Source: Nansenia antarctica | Taxonomy: Eukaryota; Chordata; Actinopteri; Argentiniformes; Microstomatidae | NCBI GenBank assembly: GCA_963989245.1 | Contig: OZ022346.1 | Location: 2,998,462 to 3,062,461, forward strand | Reading direction: 5' to 3' | Length of the DNA: 64,000 nt | Notes under the pieces: generated by a model | Told to the model about the DNA's origin: nothing | Seen by the model: only the letters and a program-made list of their open reading frames with translations | The model's database searches: none | Position numbers and translations under genes: made by a program | Shown: in pieces, positions 55,915-64,000 of the stretch | Layout: each line of letters opens with the position of its first letter | How positions within the stretch are numbered: the stretch's first letter is position 1

Positions 55915-56470
55915 TTAATCCACATATCGGCAACCGATCAAAATGTTCTGACTTTTCTTTTGAAACACAGAACTACGTTTCAACGCAAACTCGCTAGTCA
56001 AGCCAAAATACTGCAACGCATGTATGGATTCGGTGAGTAATCCCCACTGCTACCTAGTTAACTATAACACTTTCTACAACAGCATGTTTGGATACTGGAT
56101 TCTGATTGGCTAGCTGATTGGCTAGCTGAATGGCTAGCTGATTGGCTAGCAACAGTGGTAAATATCTCAACAACCCAGCAAATATCTCAACAACCCAGCA
56201 ATTTACCATTCGAGGGCGGGGGTTATGGACTACTGTACAGGGTTTTCACAACCCGGTACTAGTGGTAAATGAGTCCACAACCCCCTTCTTCTCATGGTAA
56301 ATTGCTTCCACTTTACATTGTTAGCAGGCTCACAAAACAAGCTGTGTTAGTTGACTAGCGATGTGTCATTGACTTTCAACAATGCTGAAATGTATTCACA
56401 TTTTTCGAAAGAAAAGTCCTATCATTACATCAGATCCCGATATACGGACCAAAGCATTAGAACATGACAC
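55915..56470. mobile_element. Family A MITE-like element with inverted arms, best copy
   Basis: The left arm (55918-56005: GATCAAAATGTTCTGACTTT, GAACTACGTTTCAACGC, CTCGCTAGTCAAGCC) is the diverged reverse complement of the right arm (about 56350-56455: GTTGACTAGCGAT, TCAACAATGCTGAAATGTAT, GAAAGAAAAGTCC). The interior holds a GATTGGCTAGCT tandem (56100-56150) and CTCAACAACCCAGCAA duplicates. Related copies: 7.88 and 11.3 kb. No coding. Confidence 0.65.
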
Positions 56471-57604
56471 ATAGAGGCTGTAAGAGACTGTTATCTACTA
56501 AGAAATGACATCAACAAATCACACAACAACAAAAAGGTTCTCACTCTTCAAACTTCAGACAAAAAACAGTGAAGTTGCTAATGCCGAATCACCCAGACGG
56601 GTTCGTAAGGTCGTGGTCCCAAAATCCAAGTGGAACAGCAACAACAATCATAACAACACCGTCCTACAACTGGGAGCTGAGTGGACGAGGGCTTCTGTTC
56701 CCCCTCATCTTGTTCCTCTGGCATCAGACACGGTCGCTGAGTCTGTCTGCCTCTCGTCCGCTAGTGGATTGGAACACAGGACCGTCCAGAGAGGAAACAC
56801 TTGCTGATTAGCGTTCCCAGGGACTGATAACACGCTGGTGTCTAGACGAGGGGGGGGACCCTGGGAGCAGAAGCAGCAGAGCATCAGCTATCCCTCTCCT
56901 TCCTCTCTCTCCCTCCTGTCATCCCTCTCTCTCTCTCGTCCACCTCAACTCACCAAAGCCACCTCGGCGTTATTCCAATTGCCAAATGTGTGGATTGTGG
57001 AGAAGCCTGTTAGATAAAGGCAGATGAGAAGCAGACAGTGGAGGGGTACAGGAGCAGACAGTGGAGGGGTACAGACGCAGACAGTGGAGGGGTTTAGACC
57101 AAGACGTGATACCTCCACTGATAACCCTGTGGTCGGGGCGAGTGTGGACAGGGCGAGACAAAATGGCGGCATAGGGTGAACACCATGTTTCAGTAAGCTC
57201 AATTTGCAACGTGAGGTAGATTACAACGAGTCCCGACGACAGTTTCACAAACAGAACTACCAAGAACTCGACCAAAACCACCGTCCCTGAGAATGTGCAC
57301 TGGACAGTGCAATGGAACTATCGCACAAGCCCTAGAAGTTCACTCTGCCAGACGACAATGCTGATGTTGTCAAGCGCGTTGATGAGGCGGAGTGAAGGAT
57401 TGCTAGGGTGGAGGCCCTGGCTACGATAACATGGATGAGTACAGTGACGATCTGGATAATCAAGGACGTCGATGCAACGCGCATGTGGTGGGTCTCCCAG
57501 AAAACACTGAAGGGACATATCTCACATCAAACCTGAAGGTTCATCAACTCGATTGAGACACTGGAGGGTATATGAATACTGTACAGATGGGAAAAATGCT
57601 CTCT
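56471..57604. other. No gene seen
   Basis: GCAGACAGTGGAGGGGTACA is tandemly repeated three times at 57030-57095. Frames are short. Confidence 0.5.
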
Positions 57605-57815
57605 CACCCCCCACCTCAGGAGGGAGCTGCATTTCAGCTGGTGACTGGAGGGTGGTTGGCATCATTTCTAAGATGCCTACCACCGCCGTTGTGCCCTTGA
57701 GCAAGGCACTTATCTGCTAACTGCTCCAGGGGCTCTGACTATGGTTTACCCTGTGCCTAGAGCAAAACGTTTCATTGTACTACGTGCAATGACAAAAAGG
57801 TTGAATCTAATATAG
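57605..57815 (+). mobile_element. SINE (family S2)
   Basis: CCCCACCTCAGGAGGGAGCT (shared with 9.33 kb), GCTGGTGACTGGAGGGTGG, CTTGAGCAAGGCACTTATCT, TTTCATTGTACTACGTGCAA and GTTGAATCTAATATAG. The tRNA-like A-box part is missing, so it is 5' truncated. Confidence 0.65.
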
Positions 57816-57828
57816 ATGGGACCGTACA

Positions 57829-58442
57829 TGAATGAATGAATGAATGAATGAATGAATGAATGAATGGACTTTATTGTCATTGCTACAGTACAGGTACCAA
57901 ACAACGAAATTTAGGAGGGGTGGCTCCCCTGGTGTTAGGAAAGGGAAAAAAAAAACTTTTAGAAAAAGAAAAAATCACAAGAAGGTAAGGAGCTGGTTTA
58001 CATAAATAAAGGCTATGTACACAATCCACTGTACTATACTGTACAGATAGTCAACTAGGGTTGTCATATTGCACAATAGTATTTTTTCACGTTATTTAAA
58101 GTGTCACAGTTTGCAGGCTTGAAATGTACATGTTTGTGCCTCAGCACTACACCTGATTTCTTCAGTCCAGCAGCTGCCATACAATCCGTCCAGACTGTCC
58201 AGGGCCCAGAACTTAGGACTTTGCTGTGTTCAGGGCCTGGACGGCCCTGTGGTAGAAGCAGTTCTTCAGTCTGTTTGTCTTAGCGGCCAAGGTCCTGAAC
58301 CTCCTTTTCGAGGGCAGCCTGGTAAAGTGTACGTGCCCAGGGTGGGTCGGGTCCCCGGAGATCTTTGAGGCCTTCCTGAGACAGCGTGTGTTGTACAGCT
58401 CTTCCAGAGAGGGGAGGGGGGCGCCGGTGATCTTCTGTGCTG
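57829..58442 (-). mobile_element. 5'-truncated L2/CR1-like LINE
   Basis: Minus strand: ATTC tail (57829-57866), CATTTCGTTGTTTGGTACC-type 3' UTR, and a frameshifted C-terminal RT end including the ITGAPLPSLEELYNTRC-like stretch at about 58382-58432. Matches 26.65-27.28 kb. Ends at about 58442 without a clear target duplication. Confidence 0.75.
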
Positions 58443-59077
58443 TTCTTGTAGGTTTGCAGTTCAGACCAGGACATCTGTTGTGCAGGGTCCCATAGTGAGG
58501 GAGTCAAACCGAGTTGACTGAAAGAACCAAATGTAACCGAGAGTCGCTGAAGGAGATGAGAGAGACCCCCCACCTCATTGCCCCCCCCCTCTCACGCTGA
58601 ACTTGAAGAGTGGCTTGCTGGGTAAAATGGTGCGCTTGCCTCGTTACGTTATGGACAACTGATAGTAAACAAGTTCTTTAAGTAAAGCATTCACGTTGTA
58701 TCAATGAAACGAATGTTATTGCTGACTTACCTTTAGTTATGAATCAATGTTGTTGTTACAATGTTGGATCGTGGCTGTCAAGTAATGACATGTAGAATCC
58801 ATTCCCTTACAGTCCACATTCACTACCCTACACGTTCACTATATGGAAACAAAACACGGTGAAATGCTCCTTTATACGGTGCCCGTCAAATATGTAGATG
58901 AATAGTTCTCATGACAAAAACATAGGGAGCTCCATGTAGGTGCCCTTTATGAATCATGGTACAGAACCTTCATGCATTGTGTTGGTTCTATCCATTGATG
59001 GTTCTACTTCAGAACTGAAAGAACCTCAGCCTCTCCACTTCCCTGTGCTGTGCAACAAGAGAGGCATTAGCCTCAGA
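58443..59077. other. No gene seen
   Basis: ACCGAGTTGACTGAAAG at about 58508 belongs to the CAGTCGACTC repeat family. Otherwise nothing recognised. Confidence 0.45.
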
Positions 59078-59110
59078 TCTAGAGATCAGGGAGAAGCTTC
59101 CAGGACATTT

Positions 59111-60200
59111 GAATGAATGAATGAATGAATGAATGGTCTTTATTGTCATTGCTATAGTACAGGTACCAAACAACGAAATTTAGGAGGGGTGGCTCCCCTG
59201 GTGTTAGGAAAGGGAAAAAAAAAACTTAAAAAAAAACACAAGAAGGGAAGGAGCTGGTTTACATAAATAAAGGCTATGTACACTATCCACTATACTATAC
59301 TGTACAGATAAAACGACTAGGGTTGTCATATTGCACATAGTGTTATTGCACATTCATTTAAAGCAGGGGTCCCCAAACTTTTTTCTGTGAGGGCCACATC
59401 ATTTTTCCTTTCTGTGATGGGGGGCCTGGGTTGGTCTCTAACATAAAATAATATGGAACGGAGTGGAATGGAGGCGGTTGCGCAAAGCAATTGCGCGCAG
59501 GAGAGCACTGGTGGATGCAAACAAAGTCTAAACAGTTGAATTTGGATGGAATTTATACCTATAGTGATATGTCAATGAAATATAATCAGTTTTACAGTCT
59601 GATACTTGAGGGAGGACCCTCATCATACACGGGGGGACCCATGAAGCAGGGATGTCTGGGGATCCTTAAACGAGCATCAAACACTTAATTTCTTGCATTC
59701 TGGTGAATTTAGATGCAATTTGTGCCCTTTCTGCATCAATTTATGGTGGAAATTTATTTCCAATTATTTGCGAAACAGCGCCCCCGCCACCACGTCGGTG
59801 CAATGCCGCAATTGCAGTTAGAAATTACACGTTGTTCAAAGGGCCGGTCCAAGTGTGGGGGTGGGCCGTGTTCGGCCCGCGGGCCGTAGTTTGGGGACCC
59901 CTGATTTAAAGTGTCGCAGTTTGCAGGCTTGAAATGTACACATTTGTGCCTCAGCACTACACCTGATTTTTTCAATCCAGCAGCTGCCATCAATCCGTCC
60001 AGACTGTCCAGGGCCCAGAACCTAGGTCTTTGCTGTGTTCAGGGCCTGGATGGCCCTGGGGTAGAAGCTGAGCTTCAGTCTGTTTGTCCTTGCGGCCATG
60101 GTCCTGTACCGCCTTTTCGAGGGCAGCCTGGTAAAGTGTTCGTACCCAGGGTGGGTTGGGTCTCTGGAGATCTTGGAGGCCTTCCTGAGGCAGCGTGTGT
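59111..60200 (-). mobile_element. 5'-truncated L2/CR1-like LINE with 33-base target duplication, split by a hAT element
   Basis: Minus strand. ATTC tail at 59111-59134, 3' UTR as at 57.9 kb, then after the hAT insertion the RT C-terminal region to CAGCGTGTGT at 60200. Exact 33-base direct repeats flank it (59078-59110 and 60201-60233, starting TCTAGAGATCAGGGAGAAGC), the target duplication. Without the hAT and one copy of its 8-base duplication the LINE is about 540 bases. Confidence 0.9.
59364..59903. mobile_element. hAT (Charlie-like) non-autonomous element
   Basis: Terminal inverted repeats CAGGGGTCCCCAAAC and GTTTGGGGACCCCTG, with an exact 8-base target duplication ATTTAAAG (59356-59363 and 59904-59911). 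540 bases; subterminal GGCCCGCGGGCC palindrome near the right end. No transposase. Confidence 0.92.
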
Positions 60201-60233
60201 TCTAGAGATCAGGGAGAAGCTTCCAGGACATTT

Positions 60234-60727
60234 CTACTTCAGGATAGAACCGTAACTTAGACAACCTCATGTCGGTGTTTCCATGTTCATGCAAAAAAAA
60301 CACCATGATGGTGGGCCTACTGCAAGCTTGTGAGAGGCATTATCTCACTTTGTTTTCTTTCTCACGGACATTGAAGTGCCGTAGTTAATCACCATGCTGA
60401 GTACGGAGTCCTCCTTTTTTATTATCAGATTTCATTGCTGCTTAGCAGACAGATAACACAGCCTCTGCAGAGCGGACCTTCGGTTACGAAAGGCCCTTTG
60501 GTTCAGAGCCCGAGGCTGTCAACTCCGCTGCACAGCGAGGAGCATCTCCTCACGGCGCGTCTCGGCGGGGCGACGCTCGCAGCGCTGTTTGCTTGTTTAC
60601 TTCTTCTGCTCGCACAGTTATTATCTTTTCTGCGAGTGTGTTTAATGTCATTTAATTTACAAAGCTTCCCTGCTAAGGCTGGCTTCACAGGGGGGGGTTA
60701 GGGGTTGGAGGTACTGGGTGGTTGGTC

Positions 60728-60729
<2 letters not shown>
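60234..60729. other. No gene seen
   Basis: No recognised feature; G run at 60690-60697. Confidence 0.45.

Positions 60730-60764
<35 letters not shown>
60730..60764. repeat. GT microsatellite
   Basis: About 17 GT units. Confidence 0.95.
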
Positions 60765-60765
<1 letters not shown>

Positions 60766-61014
60766 GGGAGGAAGGAGGGGGACGGCCGTGTGGGGCCTGG
60801 ACAGCGATGTGTAAGCATTTTGTGATCAGCTGCCAAGCACAGCAGAGCAGAGGAAGCTGGGTCCAGATCAGCAGAATGTAGTGTCTGCTGTCCTGCCGCG
60901 CAGAGTCACCCTTTATGTAGTTCATCGGCCCCCTCAACCATGCAGGGGTTTTATGAAGTGGACCACCAGCCTACGTCAGAGCCCCGGGTCACCCTATGGA
61001 CAGAGACAGACATC
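60765..61014. other. No gene seen
   Basis: No recognised feature. Confidence 0.4.
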
Positions 61015-61022
61015 ATGACCAA

Positions 61023-61362
61023 CAGTGGCGGACTCAGGCTGTTTGAAGGGCAGGGGCGAAAAGAAAAAAAGGGCACCTACTGGACAACATGGGACCCCAT
61101 CAGTGCACATGGTCAAGTTTAGACCATTGGAAGGGCAGCCAATAGGGCACATCCTCTAATTTTGCCACTCAAAAGGGCACTTTAGTGCGACTTTTTTCCA
61201 CTGTGGTGGCTCATGGTCAGGTTTAGACCATTGGAGGGGCACCAATAGAGCACGTCCTCTCATTTTCGCCACTCAAAAGGGCACTTAAGAGAGATGTTTT
61301 TCAACCGTGGGGGCACCAGGAGGGGCGGTCGCCCCCCCTGCCCCCGCCTGAGTCCGCCAGTG
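61023..61362. mobile_element. hAT-like MITE with internal duplication
   Basis: Terminal repeats CAGTGGCGGACTCAGGC and GCCTGAGTCCGCCAGTG (one mismatch), exact 8-base target duplication ATGACCAA (61015-61022 and 61363-61370). The interior has two copies of about 105 bases, each running from CATGGTCA through TTTAGACCATTGGA to CACTCAAAAGGGCACTT. 340 bases, no coding. Confidence 0.9.
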
Positions 61363-61370
61363 ATGACCAA

Positions 61371-61373
61371 TGT

Positions 61374-61404
<31 letters not shown>

Positions 61405-63027
61405 GGGTTGAATGTGGGTGTGGATGTGGGTGTGTTATCTTTAATGATAACCTTTGGAGGAGTAAACTTATTTCAGTTTTCAGTTTCCAAAAGATAATAC
61501 AGTGCCGAGTGCCCAATACACGTACCCTGAAATAAATGTGGAGAATCTAAACTTTAACCTCGATGTAATAGTTTGATTTCAATTCCAAAACCAATTTTTT
61601 GGGCCAAAAAGAAGAAAAAATTGCTTGACTGTCTAAATCCTGGAAAACACGGAATCGGTGCTTTTGAGTTTCGTTCTCGGATTTCATTCTCAGATTAGAT
61701 CAATGACATTAAAGCAGTGGGTCACGTGACCAGAGCAAGTCAATGCTGGGCTAAAAACAACAACATATACTGTACATCTATCTGAGTTTCTGTCTTTATG
61801 AGGTATAATATGATATGATTTATATGATATCATTGTTCCATGCAAAGTCTGCATAATGTTAGACTTAAATGACACAACATTATTCCAATCAAGCGAGGTT
61901 GCTTTCACCCCAGGTGAATTTCTAAACAACACATATGATCACTTGATCACAGACCTGATTAAACACTTCTTACTCTCAATTTCAGCAGATATGGATGTCT
62001 CATACATACAATAAACAATAATTATATAACCTAACGGGCTGTATAACAGACCCCTCCATGGGATACGCTGCCTTTCTTTTATCAAGTAATCTGATCATGT
62101 CGTAACGTTGCTAGAAGAATTTGAGTCTTGGCCTGGAAAACATCCCTAAGCAGCTAACTTGATCAAACCCAGCTCAGCCCCACCTCAGGCACGGCCAAGC
62201 GGGTTGTTTGTTTTAAGGTAATAATTAAGAGCTATTTTCAGATTTGTTCACATTCCCTCATCCAGTCAGAGCACTTGTTTTGCCTCTTTTCAAAGCACCT
62301 ATAATAAAATATGCAATCAATTTGTCTTGGCTGCCGTCCAGGGTGCAGTGCATCGGGGTACGTTTCACTCCAGCGTTTCCCAGCCCTGTGTTGAGACAGA
62401 CGGCCACTAAGGGGCAGTGTCAGGTTTCCATCCTGGTTTGTCAAGGTGACAGTTTTTTTTAAATAAACATCCACCTGTGTGTTAATGCATTAATAAGGCT
62501 CATAGTGCTGTATGTGACTGATTATAAAGCATTCACAGCACATAATGCTCCTCACAATGGACTTTTTAAACAGTAACATAGCTTTTTATTTTGGGTTGTG
62601 ATGGGGTTTTGCTCAGTTTGGTTAATTTGACAATTTCACTAACCGTTAACACACATAATACAAAAACATACTTGTACAATACATTTCTAACATAATTGAG
62701 GACACACACAACAATGATGGTGGTGCTCAGGTGGATTTAGCTAATGAGGCATCAACAGTAATGTATGAATTTTACCCAATATGTGTTTTATTTAATGGAT
62801 TATAATTGTATAAGCTACTGCATGAGATGTGTTTCTAATAGGTCACATTGTGTCCTGTTTATTTCACAGATTGTAATAATAAAATATAGCCGCAAGCGGC
62901 AATTAAGGATGCATGGGTTAACCTCAGAACACATCAACTTTGAGATTGATTAGACATAAGACTTCTTATAACTTATAAGATAACACATTTTTAAGATAAC
63001 ATTTCTAACCGCATCTTATCCAGTTCA
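61371..63027. other. No gene seen; GT and G runs
   Basis: GT run followed by 20 G (61388-61407). TATGATATGATTTATATGAT near 61807. No gene recognised. Confidence 0.5.
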
Positions 63028-63295
63028 AAGGGTAAATGGACTGCACTTATATAGCGCCTTTTTTGCTGCTCCAAAGCGCTTTACAACGGCCTCTCATTCA
63101 CCCATTCACACACACATTCACACACCAATGGCGGCAAGCTGCCATGCAAGGCGCTGGCCCCGCTCACTGGGAGCAATTTTGGGGTTCAGTGTCTTGCCCA
63201 AGGACACTTCGACATGTGGCCAGCCGGGGCTCGAACCGCTGATCTGCCAAGCTTGTAATCATTAGATGGTGACTCTACCTCTTGCGCCCCAGTTC
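63028..63295 (-). mobile_element. tRNA-derived SINE (family S3)
   Basis: Minus strand: GGGGCGCAAGAGGTAGAGTC (A box region), GATCAGCGGTTCGAGCCCCG (strong B box), then CTTGGGCAAGACACTGAACC core, CCATTGGTGTGTGAATGTGT, AAAGCGCTTTGGAGCAGC and tail GGCGCTATATAAGTGCAGTC. A complete-looking SINE of about 265 bases; the tRNA-like head abuts the next array. Confidence 0.8.
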
Positions 63296-63775
63296 AGAGG
63301 TGGTGGTGGTCATCTTATCCAGGTCAGAGGAGGTGGTGGTCATCTTATCCAGGTCAGAGGAGGTGGTCATCTTATCCAGGTCAGAGGAGGTGGTGGTCAT
63401 CTTATCCAGGTCAGAGGAGGTGGTGGTCATCTTATCCAGGTCAGAGGAGGTGGTGGTCATCCTATCCAGGTCAGAGGAGGTGGTGGTCATCTTATCCAGG
63501 TCAGAGGAGGTGGTGGTCATCTTATCCAGGTCAGAGGAGGAGGTGGTCATCTTATCCAGGTCAGAGGAGGTGGTGGTCATCTTATCCAGGTCAGAGGAGG
63601 TGGTGGTCATCCTATCCAGGTCAGAGGAGGTGGTTGTCATCTTATCCAGGTCAGAGGAGGTGGTGGTCATCTTATCCAGGTCAGAGGAGGTGGTGGTCAT
63701 CTTATCCAGGTCAGAGGAGGTGGTGGTCATCTTATCCAGGTCAGAGGAGGTGGTCATCTTATCCAGGTCAGAGAT
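63296..63775. repeat. 30-base minisatellite, about 16 units
   Basis: Units GGTGGTGGTCATCTTATCCA plus GGTCAGAGGA, with two shortened units and a few single-base variants. Because 30 is a multiple of three, all frames stay in register and several are open; these are artefacts. Confidence 0.95.
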
Positions 63776-64000
63776 GTTGCTGGTCATCTTTGTATTTCAG
63801 TGCTCTGGTCTCAGCCTGGACGTGCTCCACCTTTTCATCCCTGGACTGTTTCCATGTGAGCATCCATATGTGTGTGTAGGTTGTTAACAGAGATTCTCAC
63901 CTCATCGACAGCACCTTGGACGACCCGTGTGACTACTGCCTCTAATACAAGCCTGGTGCATAGCTAATGCTAGCTCTATGACTTCGTCAAAGTTGCGTCT
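63776..64000. other. No gene assigned at the right edge
   Basis: TTTGTATTTCAG at 63789-63800 resembles a splice acceptor and the next 60 bases have coding-like composition, but no homology is recognised. Confidence 0.3.

Noticed and set aside
63266..63887. Frames of about 200 codons on both strands
   Set aside because: 30-base minisatellite lacking stops, not a gene.
63789..63887. Host exon after a TTTGTATTTCAG acceptor
   Set aside because: A single acceptor-like motif without homology, donor site or neighbouring exon.

Overview
The window reads as a repeat-dense, gene-poor stretch of a teleost genome. Evidence: tRNA-derived SINEs with fish-type core and tail sequence, 5'-truncated LINE ends with ATTC or ATA tails, Tc1-like, hAT-like and piggyBac-like elements, very long AC/GT microsatellites, and a fish-type endogenous retrovirus. 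Some repeats (a Tc1-like end reading 'tattcagaccctttgctatg', a SINE head like the salmonid HpaI type) hint at a salmonid, smelt or pike relative, but this is weak. I found no convincing host protein-coding exon.

Positions 1-7858 hold the 3' two thirds of an endogenous retrovirus on the + strand: the end of gag with one CCHC zinc knuckle, an in-frame UAG, an uninterrupted pro-pol frame (protease, an extra domain, reverse transcriptase, RNase H, integrase with GPY/F-like end), an overlapping env of the CXXC / furin / CX6CC type, a 520-base untranslated region, a polypurine tract and a 3' LTR. The 5' LTR, primer-binding site and most of gag lie outside the window. Pol and env are open throughout, so the insertion is probably young. 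The most interesting observation is an extra domain between protease and RT carrying two H-x-T motifs (H168-x-T170 and H229-x-T231), the signature of 2H phosphoesterases; I know of no named retrovirus with such a domain there. The Env N-terminal region also has an immunoglobulin-like 'YWC' segment.

7.9-64 kb is a mosaic of mobile-element remnants and tandem repeats. Well-delimited elements include three piggyBac-like MITEs in TTAA sites (12.3, 17.6, 23.3 kb), two hAT-like elements with perfect 8-bp target duplications (59.4, 61.0 kb), a Tc1-like relic with DD34E-type remnants (20.4 kb), L2/CR1-like LINE ends (26.6, 32.4, 37.8, 50, 57.8, 59.1 kb), and several SINEs. Large tandem arrays sit at 9.0, 13.8-15.5, 22.5, 26.0, 26.5/27.6, 36.5, 51.9, 52.9-53.7 and 63.3 kb. 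Several insertions are nested and can be ordered in time: the retrovirus in a MITE arm, a LINE within a minisatellite, a LINE splitting a SINE, and a hAT inside a LINE that has a 33-bp target duplication.

Long open frames outside the retrovirus are products of stop-free tandem repeats or are transposon relics.
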